Source of the DNA: Acidobacteriota bacterium
Lineage (GTDB): Bacteria; Acidobacteriota; Blastocatellia; RBC074
Direction of reading: 5' to 3'
Length of the DNA stretch: 20,640 nucleotides
Assembly (NCBI GenBank): GCA_022614735.1
Contig: JAKEHZ010000318.1
Location: forward strand, 1-20,640
The notes beneath the pieces are model-generated. The model saw only the letters and a list, made by a program, of their open reading frames with translations. It did not search any database and was not told where the DNA came from. Below are positions 7,102-14,789 of the stretch, piece by piece (within the stretch, counting starts at the first letter, position 1; each line of letters opens with the position of its first letter). The position numbers and the translations under genes are program-made.

Positions 7102-8255
7102 GAGAGAATACTACTGCGTGTCGTCCAAATCTCGCGAGAGGCAGCCCACTGCGCAATGTCCTGGCGATTGATTGCCGCGGCCATCAACTCCGGGAAAAGA
7201 TCAGGTGTGCACGCAAACGCCGGTACTCCTAACGCGGCAAAGCTTTCAGCTATGTGATGATCGTAGCTGGGAGCGCCATCGTTACTGAGCGCGAGCAATG
7301 CGATCATCTGCGCACCGGAGGCGACCACTAACGCCACACGTTTGATCATTTCTTCAGCATTGCCTCCCTCGTACAGGTCGCTGATCAAAATCAGAATGGT
7401 TTCCTGAGGTTGTCTTACCAATCCCTGGCAGTAGCCTAATGCCCGGTTGATATCTGTGCCGCCGCCGAGTTGCGTGCCGAAGAGCAATTCGACCGGGTCG
7501 GATAGTTCTTCAGTCAGATCAACAACCGAGGTGTCGAAGACCACAAGATATGTCCTCACTGACGGAAGTGAGGCTAGCACCGCGCCGAGGATTCCTGCAT
7601 AAACCAACGAGGTCGCCATTGAGCCGCTCTGATCAACGCAAAGAATGATGTCGCGTAATGCGGACCGTTTGCGCCCATATCCGATGCGCGTTTCGGGGAT
7701 GATCGTCCGGTAATCAGGCTGGTAGTGCTTGAGGTTGGCACGAATTGTGAGATGCCAATTAATCTCGTTATGGCGGGGCCGGCGATTGCGCAATGCGCGA
7801 TTGAGGCTTCCCATAACAGCCTGGCGCAGCGGATTTGCCAATTTGCGTTCGAGCTCTTCGACAACCCGGCGCACCACAATCCGCGCCGTCTCTTTTGTCT
7901 TCGCCGGTATTACGCCGCCGAGCGCCAGCAGGGTGGCAACCAGATGCACATCAGGTTCAACGGCTGCGAGCATCTCCGGCTCCAGCAGCATTCGCTTCAA
8001 ATCGAGACGTTCAAATGCGTCCTGCTGCATCACGCGGACAACCGACGAAGGAAAGTAATTCCGTATGTCTCCAAGCCAGCGCGTTACACTCGGAGCTGAA
8101 CTGTCCAGCCCACCTTTACGGTCAGAGTCATAGAGCGCTCGCAACGCATTGTCCATTGCCAGATCAGCTCCAAGTATTTCCAAACCTGTGCCGTCTGCTT
8201 CTCCACCGCCCAGAATCAAGCGCCAGCGGCGTAAGCGTTCGTCTTCAATTGACAT
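7098..8255 (-). CDS. vWA-domain (MIDAS) protein, partner of a MoxR ATPase
   Basis: A 385-aa cytosolic protein. Residues 1-200 are mostly helical and charged, and the C-terminal part (about 201-370) is a von Willebrand factor A domain with a complete metal-ion-dependent adhesion site: DQSGSM (D208, S210, S212), GGGTD (T267) and SDLYEGG (D293). No signal peptide or membrane segment is seen. Architecture and context match vWA proteins that work with MoxR AAA+ ATPases (ViaA with RavA, CbbO with CbbQ, NorD with NorQ), where the vWA protein recruits or presents the client. It is the last gene of the SWIM/DUF5691/MoxR/DUF5682/vWA cluster. Its ATG has a GAGG very close by (3 nt), and hairpin E5 ends 11 bp before the start, so translation might be sensitive to that structure. 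Confidence 0.9.
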   Translation of the reverse strand: MSIEDERLRRWRLILGGGEADGTGLEILGADLAMDNALRALYDSDRKGGLDSSAPSVTRWLGDIRNYFPSSVVRVMQQDAFERLDLKRMLLEPEMLAAVEPDVHLVATLLALGGVIPAKTKETARIVVRRVVEELERKLANPLRQAVMGSLNRALRNRRPRHNEINWHLTIRANLKHYQPDYRTIIPETRIGYGRKRSALRDIILCVDQSGSMATSLVYAGILGAVLASLPSVRTYLVVFDTSVVDLTEELSDPVELLFGTQLGGGTDINRALGYCQGLVRQPQETILILISDLYEGGNAEEMIKRVALVVASGAQMIALLALSNDGAPSYDHHIAESFAALGVPAFACTPDLFPELMAAAINRQDIAQWAASREIWTTRSSILS

Positions 8256-8265
8256 AAGCCTCGAT

Positions 8266-8416
8266 AACAGTTTTCAGTTGTAACTACTCAGCCGGGGGTG
8301 CAGTACGGGGAGCGTCAGCGACCTGATCCTTGATAAAACGGCCTCTTGCCGAGACTCAGGTCGCTGACGCTCCCCGTACTGCACCCCCGGCTGAGTAGTT
8401 ACAACTGAAAACTGTT
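8266..8416. repeat. Hairpin element E5, perfect 61-bp arms, inside the MoxR-vWA cluster
   Basis: Arms 8266-8326 and 8356-8416 are perfect inverted copies of 61 bp around a 29-nt loop. The outer end of each arm carries cagttttcag, the unit of hairpin E7. The inner part is a GC-rich non-tandem sequence containing gtgcagtacggggagcgtca. It occupies most of the 191-bp gap between the DUF5682-like gene and the vWA gene. Without it about 40 bp would remain. Confidence 0.97.
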
Positions 8417-8446
8417 TTTCGTTTGTTTCCTATTCTCTCATCACCA

Positions 8447-10666
8447 TTAATCAATCTCTACTCCCAGCAGCTTCGCTACCAGAGGTAAGACTGCTTCAGC
8501 GCGCGCTTGATCGAAATCGGCCCTCGCAGATTGCAGACTGAACGTTGGCCCGGCCGCCACTTTCATCCCACTTTTTACTCTCTCACCGATCTGCCTCCGT
8601 TCGGATGTTGTAAACGTTGCGAAAGTTCTGCGCAGTAATGGCAAGATCATGGTGAAACTCTCACGATGAATCCTCGTCACCCAATCGTCCAGCACACGCG
8701 ACAATGTTTCGTCGTGCAGCAAAAGCAACCCGCTGCCTTTAAGGAATCCTTCAACCCATGTCGCAGCCTGTCCCGGCTCGTTTGCAGTCGAGAGCGCGAG
8801 GCGCAGATGAAGCGCGGCTTCCTCTGCGGCCAACCTGGTCGAATCCAATAGAAGCCTGCAACATCTTCCGGCAACCAGGCCGTGTAGGTTGCGTTGATCT
8901 ACCATCTGAAGGAGTGCGTTATGCCATTGCTTCGAATAATCATCATTCCGCAACAAATTTATTGCGCTGTTGGTACGGATGATGTGCTCGAAGATGATCG
9001 CTGCCGCTTCGTCATTGAGCGATGCGCACGCGCCTGGCAGGCCAATACAGATCCGCGCAACCAATCCATCCAAGATCTCGCCAACCATAGTCGCGTCTGT
9101 CTTCCGAACATTACCGTAACGCATAATGTTTGCGAGCGGCGGCAAGGCCCCCATCATCTGTGTGGCATCACTGGTGAGAGCCGCAACCGATTGCAACCTC
9201 TCCATCAGACGACCGATCGCATCCGGTAGATCAGCGAGCAGTGCCCGGTCCAGTAAATTCGTGAGACCCGGCAGATCATCGGCGCCACCGGCAACATCTC
9301 GCACATAAGCCGTTGCAGCTTCAAGGATCGTTTTGCCCCAGATGCTGGCTTCGATCACCGCAACGACGAATTCCGGCTGCCAGCGCAGTCGCCAGATTTC
9401 GTGGAACGTGCTGCCCTTGCCGGTTACTCGTTGCGACTCTCCCCAGGGCACGCGGAGCAGAGTCAATCGGTGCAGCAGGCGGCTGCGATCGAGATCGGTT
9501 GCTCTACGCAGATCGAGGTCGAGTGTGCGTTCACCAGCCTCAGCAGGTAATCGCAACCTCTTCTGCTCACGATGTAGGTCCTGTTGTATCGGCGGCATCG
9601 GCGTCTCGGCAGGGACTTGACCGAGCGTCTCACCGACAATCAACTTGTCGTGGATCAAACGTAATGGCAAATTGCTGCCAAAGCACAAAACTGTCTGTGT
9701 CGCTTCATTCAACTCCGTCAGGCCGGGTGATGAACGACCGCGCAAAGCCGTCAATGTCTCAGCCAACCGGATAGCTTCAATCACGTTCGCCGGAGAGACA
9801 TCGAGGTCTTCCCCCCGCAGCAACTGAGCGACTTGTACCATCCAACGAATCGCAACATTATCGCGTGCTGCCCACAAATGCTGATACCAACCCGGCGAAG
9901 TGATGCCCGCTCCGTAACCGCTTTGCAGACTCAATCGCCCGTTCGTCCACGGCACCCAGGTCGCCCGCACTTTGGTTTTGAGCAAGCCTTTGAGCTGCGC
10001 AGCGTCATTTTTCGCTGATGGCGTCGATTTCGAGTTTATGTCGAGCGCCGGCGCGTGCCACGCCCCGCAGACCACGGCGATGCGTTGGAAGCCTTCGCGG
10101 CTGGCGACGCGGATCGTTTGTCTCATGAACGCTTCACGCTGCGCCTCGATCGGGTTATCAATCACGGGGAATGATTCGCGGAGCGCCGACATCGCCTCAA
10201 AAATGGCGGCGAACAGGTCATAGCCATCACTACGCTCCTCAACCATCATTTCCCACCATTGTTCACCGTCAGTGTAACCGGCGGCTTCGGCTAGTCGTCG
10301 TAATGGATCCTGATATCTCCCGGATTTGATGTCTGAGATCTGAGGTTCGAAAGCCAATTGATGCGCTTGCGGCAAGTCCATAAAACGCGCGGTGACGTTG
10401 TGTGTCAACGCGTATTGCAGCGCTTGCCATTCCGGCGAGAAGATCGCGAAGGGGTAAAAGACCGAGCGCTTCGGATCGTCAAAGACGTGAATCAACAAGG
10501 CCACGGGCGGTTGCATCGCAGGATGTCTGAGGAGCGACAGCACATCAGCGGCATCCGGCGGGCCTTCAACCAGGATGAGATCAGGCTGCAACGATTCTAA
10601 GGCATCGCGCAGACTTCGGGCTGAGCCCGGGCCGTGATGTCTGATTCCGAAGATCTGAATACTCAT
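8447..10666 (-). CDS. DUF5682-like protein with Tiki/TraB-like N-terminal region
   Basis: A 739-aa protein of unknown function. I recognise it as DUF5682 from its start (IFGIRHHGPGSARSL) and its context. The N-terminal third carries spaced motifs: RHHGPGS (9-15), PDLILVEGP (28-36), an R-x4-M-containing helix (REAFMRQTIR, about 177-186) and VVCGAWHAPAL (198-208). This order resembles the Tiki/TraB/PrgY superfamily (GTxH, PD-hhhE, R-M helix, VGxGH), suggesting a hydrolase-like domain; that link is my inference. The rest, about 250-739, is helical and leucine-rich with no motif I know. ATG 10666 is preferred to an upstream in-frame TTG at 10696, which lies at the edge of hairpin E6. It follows the MoxR gene after a 132-bp gap filled by E6. 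Confidence 0.78.
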   Translation of the reverse strand: MSIQIFGIRHHGPGSARSLRDALESLQPDLILVEGPPDAADVLSLLRHPAMQPPVALLIHVFDDPKRSVFYPFAIFSPEWQALQYALTHNVTARFMDLPQAHQLAFEPQISDIKSGRYQDPLRRLAEAAGYTDGEQWWEMMVEERSDGYDLFAAIFEAMSALRESFPVIDNPIEAQREAFMRQTIRVASREGFQRIAVVCGAWHAPALDINSKSTPSAKNDAAQLKGLLKTKVRATWVPWTNGRLSLQSGYGAGITSPGWYQHLWAARDNVAIRWMVQVAQLLRGEDLDVSPANVIEAIRLAETLTALRGRSSPGLTELNEATQTVLCFGSNLPLRLIHDKLIVGETLGQVPAETPMPPIQQDLHREQKRLRLPAEAGERTLDLDLRRATDLDRSRLLHRLTLLRVPWGESQRVTGKGSTFHEIWRLRWQPEFVVAVIEASIWGKTILEAATAYVRDVAGGADDLPGLTNLLDRALLADLPDAIGRLMERLQSVAALTSDATQMMGALPPLANIMRYGNVRKTDATMVGEILDGLVARICIGLPGACASLNDEAAAIIFEHIIRTNSAINLLRNDDYSKQWHNALLQMVDQRNLHGLVAGRCCRLLLDSTRLAAEEAALHLRLALSTANEPGQAATWVEGFLKGSGLLLLHDETLSRVLDDWVTRIHRESFTMILPLLRRTFATFTTSERRQIGERVKSGMKVAAGPTFSLQSARADFDQARAEAVLPLVAKLLGVEID

Positions 10667-10695
10667 CTCTAAACCAGAGCAAATAATATTATCCA

Positions 10696-10793
10696 AGAGA
10701 GAAAACGGAACAAACGGAAATAACGGAACAAACGGAATAATCCTGGGGAATTTCCGTTTGTTCCGTTATTTCCGTTTGTTCCGTTTTCCTTCT
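10696..10793. repeat. Hairpin element E6 (ACGGAACAA family), copy 2
   Basis: Core arms 10701-10737 and 10752-10788 are perfect inverted copies made of the aacggaacaaacggaaat unit. With a few border mismatches the arms extend to 10696 and 10793. The loop is 14 nt and differs from that of copy 1 at 1-98. It lies 5 bp after the MoxR stop codon and fills the gap before the DUF5682-like gene, leaving about 34 bp if removed. Confidence 0.95.
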
Positions 10794-10798
10794 CCGGC

Positions 10799-11875
10799 TT
10801 AAATTTCTCGACACGCTCGGTATAAATCTTTCCATCCGTCACGCTCTTTGGCGACTGTCTCCAGATACTCCAACCACACGACGCGGTCCTGCACAGGGTC
10901 TTTCACAACTGCCCCAACCAATCCGGCGGCAATATCGCGCGCGCGCAATCTACCGTCACCGAAATGCGCGGCTAAGGCCAGACCGCTGTTGACGACCGAT
11001 ATGGCCTCAGCCGTACTCATGCTGCCGCTGGGCGATTTGATCTTTGTTTTACCATCGCTCGTTTTTCCCTCTCTCAGTTCGCGGAAGATTGTGACGACGC
11101 GTCGAATCTCTTCCAACGCGGGAGGTTCGGCGGGCAGTTCCAGAGCGCGGCCCAGGCTTTCAACTCGACGCTGCACGATCTCTACCTCCTCATCCGCAGT
11201 CTCGGGAACGGGCAGAACGACCGTGTTGAAGCGGCGTTTGAGCGCGCTCGAGAGCTCATTGATACCACGGTCACGATTGTTGGCTGTCGCAATCAGATTG
11301 AATCCTTTGATAGCCTGTGCCTCTGTGTTGAGTTCCGGAATGGGCAGGGTCTTTTCGGAGAGGATGGTGATCAATGAATCCTGCACGTCAGCGGGAATGC
11401 GCGTCAGTTCTTCGACACGGGCGATTTTGCCTTCCCGCATCGCACGCATCACGGGGCTCGGAACGAGCGCTTCACCGGTCGGGCCCTTGGCCAAGAGGCT
11501 CGCATAGTTCCAGCCATAGCGAATCGCCTCTTCACTGGTGCCTGCAGTGCCCTGGACAATGAGGGTCGAGTCTCCTGAGATCGCGGCGGCAAGATGCTCG
11601 CTCACCCACGTCTTGGCCGTCCCCGGCACTCCGAGCAGTAAGAGCGCGCGATCTGTCGCCAGCGTGGCAATCGCTATTTCGATTAGTCTGCGTTGCCCAA
11701 TGTACTTCGGCGATATGAGGAAACCATTATCGAGAGTGTCACCGAGAATATAGGTAGAGACGGCCCAGGGCGAAATATTCCAGTTTGGCGGTCGCGGGCG
11801 TTCATCGATTTGCGCCAGTACCGCCAGCTCTTCAGCAAATTGTTGTTCGGCGTGTTCACGTAGAATTGCAGTCAT
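10799..11875 (-). CDS. MoxR-family AAA+ ATPase
   Basis: Cytosolic hexameric ATPase of the MoxR type, thought to remodel client proteins together with a vWA partner. The 358-aa product has Walker A GVPGTAKT (82-89), a Walker B-like IARVEELTR (151-159), sensor 1 in LIATANNRDRG (about 194-204) and the arginine-finger region SSALKRRF (209-216). The usual Walker B Asp-Glu reads Glu-Glu here (E155, E156). This may be subfamily-specific or may alter hydrolysis. Its ATG overlaps the DUF5691 stop (ATGA, 11872-11875), implying coupled translation. The DUF5682-like gene follows after E6. Confidence 0.93.
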   Translation of the reverse strand: MTAILREHAEQQFAEELAVLAQIDERPRPPNWNISPWAVSTYILGDTLDNGFLISPKYIGQRRLIEIAIATLATDRALLLLGVPGTAKTWVSEHLAAAISGDSTLIVQGTAGTSEEAIRYGWNYASLLAKGPTGEALVPSPVMRAMREGKIARVEELTRIPADVQDSLITILSEKTLPIPELNTEAQAIKGFNLIATANNRDRGINELSSALKRRFNTVVLPVPETADEEVEIVQRRVESLGRALELPAEPPALEEIRRVVTIFRELREGKTSDGKTKIKSPSGSMSTAEAISVVNSGLALAAHFGDGRLRARDIAAGLVGAVVKDPVQDRVVWLEYLETVAKERDGWKDLYRACREI

Positions 11876-13377
11876 TTCTCTATCTCTTTGAGCATTTCGT
11901 TACGAAATTGAATCATGTCCAGAAAATGATCGAGCATCGGTGCACGTTTTGTAATCTGTCTCGTTACTTTATTCAATCCGGAAATCGCCTCCGGAATAAT
12001 CAGGGGATGGAGGTGGCAGACGATCATCGTGATGATGTTTCGCAGGACAATATCATTTTTCAAAACGTATTTCTCGTGATGCTTGCTTAACCCTCTGACA
12101 ACTTCGGAGCTAAAATGCTCACTCCATTGATGACGGCAACTCTTAAAAAACCAGTACAATTGATTGAAGGAAGACCAGGTAGAATCTTTTCTCAATAGTC
12201 GTCCGACCATTGCTTCCTGGCGATCAGGCGGTAGCGCTGCAAAGAGGTCCTCGGCGGGCATGTAATTGCTGGATACTTCGAGCAGGCATTCGATCCACTC
12301 GACATCGCCGAAACTGATCGCAGCTCGACACCAACCATTCAACAGGACCTGGCTCCATTCACTCTTCTTCGCTATTTTCAATAAATCGTTGACAGTCCTT
12401 TGAGCGCTCTGCAACCAGAAGCTGGGCGGCACTGCGCTGAGGATCTGCTGCAACCACCAGGCTTTTTCCCCAATCTGTGAGTGGGGTGGGACTTTAACGA
12501 TGCCATCCCGCATCATCCCCTCGTCACGTTCTTCGGGCAAGAGGATCTCTATTTCAAACCTTCCCCGGGCATTATTCTGGAATGAAATAAGTCTTTTTGC
12601 CCTTTCAGACATCCTTTCGACAAAAGCCGATTCGGGCAGGCTTGAGAGCAGCTCAGCAGCGGCACGCCGGACGATTGTCCATTTATCATCAAGCGCGCTC
12701 TCAAGAAAAAGTTCATCATCCGGGCTCAAGCCATGTGCCAATATTGCGAGGAAATCTGCGCGGTTTTTCGGCGATTCCTGCTCCCAGACACCTAAGAGCA
12801 ATTGGCGCGCGCGCGCCGGATCTCGCCTCCTCAAGAGCGTGAGAAAAGCCCGCCTTTGTTCAAGACTGCCACGCTCCCAAACCGATCCGTCTTCAAAGCC
12901 GAAGATCGCATCCCAATCCGAATTTTGTGCTGCCAGCCACTTACCTCGATGCCCCAGTACAGGCAAAATCGCATCGCTCAAATCAGATCGGGCGCGCCCG
13001 AGTTCGAGCAGCGCCGGCAGGACCTCTTCCCTCACGCGCTGCCCCGCAGCACGGACGCGGGTTAACCACTCAGGTAACAACTCCTGATACCCTCCTCCTA
13101 TCATCAACCTGAGATGCTCAACTGCCCGCGCGCTACAAGGTGGCAGATCATCACAAACACATGCTTCGGGCGACGCTTGCGTGTCTTTCATCGGTAATCG
13201 CCCCGCACGTTCGTAAAGAGCCGCCGCCGCCGCCGCGGCGAGCAATGACCTATCACGATCACCCTCGTCCAATCGTGCGATCAAAGAACTCAGTGAATCA
13301 GCAGTCCGAGGGGCTGTGAAGGCCTGACGCTCGCTACCGATTACCGCCGTTTTGACTATCTCAGACCACAAGCTCAT
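11872..13377 (-). CDS. DUF5691-like helical-repeat protein
   Basis: A 501-aa protein that I assign to DUF5691 from its start (LWSEIVKTAVIGSERQ, residues 3-18), length and position beside the MoxR, SWIM and DUF5682 genes. It has no signal peptide, membrane segment or catalytic motif that I can see. The middle part reads like HEAT-type helical repeats (for example DDKWTIVRRAAAELLSSLP, about 238-256), so a scaffold or adaptor role is the simplest guess. The ATG overlaps the stop of the SWIM gene and its own stop overlaps the MoxR start, both as ATGA. The three proteins are therefore very probably made together in defined ratio. Confidence 0.78.
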   Translation of the reverse strand: MSLWSEIVKTAVIGSERQAFTAPRTADSLSSLIARLDEGDRDRSLLAAAAAAALYERAGRLPMKDTQASPEACVCDDLPPCSARAVEHLRLMIGGGYQELLPEWLTRVRAAGQRVREEVLPALLELGRARSDLSDAILPVLGHRGKWLAAQNSDWDAIFGFEDGSVWERGSLEQRRAFLTLLRRRDPARARQLLLGVWEQESPKNRADFLAILAHGLSPDDELFLESALDDKWTIVRRAAAELLSSLPESAFVERMSERAKRLISFQNNARGRFEIEILLPEERDEGMMRDGIVKVPPHSQIGEKAWWLQQILSAVPPSFWLQSAQRTVNDLLKIAKKSEWSQVLLNGWCRAAISFGDVEWIECLLEVSSNYMPAEDLFAALPPDRQEAMVGRLLRKDSTWSSFNQLYWFFKSCRHQWSEHFSSEVVRGLSKHHEKYVLKNDIVLRNIITMIVCHLHPLIIPEAISGLNKVTRQITKRAPMLDHFLDMIQFRNEMLKEIEK

Positions 13378-14702
13378 AGAAACTGTACGAAACGCCCTTC
13401 AGCGATTGCGCTTAACGGCCACAGATGTTGGCCGTTCCACTCGCCGAAGAGCTCAATCTCACGCCCGCCGCTCAAAGCCAGCAATGTCCAGAGATGCGCC
13501 GAGCGTGGCGCAAGCGGGAGCAAGGACGCTTCGGAATCACGCGCGAACCAATCCCCACCGCGACGAACCGGGATGACATCTCTTAATGCGATGGGGAATT
13601 CTTCGATCCAAGGATTGTGAGCCAGCGCCCCGACATATGCAGAACTCGCCTCCCTTATACTTGTGTAACCTGACATCTGATCGAGCTGTACTGGCGACGC
13701 GTAGCGCTGTTTGATCAACACACGCAGCGGATATGCGCCAGGGAAGAAAACCAACTCAGCATCAATCATCGTTCCTGCAACCACGCCTGCATCGAGCGGT
13801 TGGTTGCCGGCGGCAAAATGAAGAAGCATCGCCGGACGATTGGCGGCCTCTCCCAGCAGCCATGTCCGCTGCACACGCAAGCGATCTTCCTCCTCAATTC
13901 GTTGTCCGAGTACCAACCACCTGTCGCGAAAACCCTCGGTGCTCAGCAGATCATCTTGATTTTGCGTCCATCCAATGATCGTGCGAATGTCAGCCTGTGT
14001 TCCGATTGGCAATTCGCCAAAACGGTTGAATCCTTCGATAACCAGCTGAATCCTGCTCATCCGTTCGAGCAATCGCGCCTGCCAACCATCGCCCGACGAT
14101 GAGATGCCCGACAATTCGCGAACCATTCGCGCCACGCCCGGAGCTTGCGCATCAACCAGACGCGCTGCCGCTCTTTCCCAAAACGCCGGTGGCTGGGTTT
14201 GCACAGCAGCCAGGCCACTCCGAATCAGATCGCGCAACCATAGTTCCAGTTCCTGTAAACCTGCTGCGACACGGACTTCCCGAGCTGCGGCGCGTTTCGC
14301 TTGCGCGCCCCGATCAGCGACGGAGTCTGACTGCTGCTCTGCCCTGGTATGTTTCTCAAGACGTTGATGTGCGCGTTTGGCTCGTGATTCGAGCCATTCG
14401 CCTACCTGGGTAGGCGGCAATTTTTCGGTGAAGGCATGCGGTTGGCTCGCGAGCAAAAGAAACAGGCCAAGCGCGTGTTTACAGGGAAATTTCCGGCTGG
14501 GACATGTACAGCGAAAAGCGGGCTCAGTCAAATCAATCTGCGTTTGATAAGGCTCCCTGCCACTCCCTTGACACAGTCCCCATGCAGCTCTCTCATGACA
14601 TCCAAGCAATAGCCACTTGCGCGTTGTCGCAAGCACCTGGCCGGATTTGGCCGAAGCAGCATCCGGAGCAAGCGCAATGATCCGTTCGGTCGTCCAATCC
14701 AT
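13374..14702 (-). CDS. SWIM zinc-finger protein
   Basis: A 442-aa protein with a SWIM-type zinc finger, CxC-x6-CxH at C65, C67, C74 and H76 (within FRCTCPSRKFPCKHALGL). SWIM fingers bind nucleic acid or protein; which applies here is unknown. After the finger comes a highly charged helical stretch (ESRAKRAHQRLEKHTRAEQ, about 105-123) that could form a coiled coil. The remaining 300 residues show no known motif. It is the first gene of the compact SWIM/DUF5691/MoxR block (ATGA overlaps). No clear Shine-Dalgarno precedes the ATG, and hairpin E7 fills the 87-bp gap to the upstream kinase gene. Confidence 0.85.
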   Translation of the reverse strand: MDWTTERIIALAPDAASAKSGQVLATTRKWLLLGCHERAAWGLCQGSGREPYQTQIDLTEPAFRCTCPSRKFPCKHALGLFLLLASQPHAFTEKLPPTQVGEWLESRAKRAHQRLEKHTRAEQQSDSVADRGAQAKRAAAREVRVAAGLQELELWLRDLIRSGLAAVQTQPPAFWERAAARLVDAQAPGVARMVRELSGISSSGDGWQARLLERMSRIQLVIEGFNRFGELPIGTQADIRTIIGWTQNQDDLLSTEGFRDRWLVLGQRIEEEDRLRVQRTWLLGEAANRPAMLLHFAAGNQPLDAGVVAGTMIDAELVFFPGAYPLRVLIKQRYASPVQLDQMSGYTSIREASSAYVGALAHNPWIEEFPIALRDVIPVRRGGDWFARDSEASLLPLAPRSAHLWTLLALSGGREIELFGEWNGQHLWPLSAIAEGRFVQFL

Positions 14703-14720
14703 AAGGAAATGAAAAACACT

Positions 14721-14781
14721 TTTCAGTTTTCAGTTTTCAGTTGGGGTGAATTATCACTGAAAACTGAAAACTGAAAACTGA
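14721..14781. repeat. Hairpin element E7 (CAGTTTT family)
   Basis: Three copies of the 7-bp unit cagtttt/tcagttt (14723-14741) face four inverted copies (14757-14781). The spacer is 14-21 nt depending on which register pairs. It lies between the first kinase gene and the SWIM gene. Its unit also forms the outer end of the E5 arms. Confidence 0.9.
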
Positions 14782-14789
14782 TTCTCTCT

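Noticed and set aside
8266..8416. Insertion sequence ends (terminal inverted repeats) around a transposase
   Set aside because: The interval between the arms is only 29 nt, with no coding capacity; the same holds for the other hairpins.
10848..11507. Plus-strand ORF of 219 codons opposite the MoxR gene
   Set aside because: Shadow of the MoxR frame; low-complexity Ser/Arg-rich product with no domain.
12500..13087. Plus-strand ORF of 195 codons opposite the DUF5691-like gene
   Set aside because: Shadow frame, Ser/Arg-rich, no start signal.
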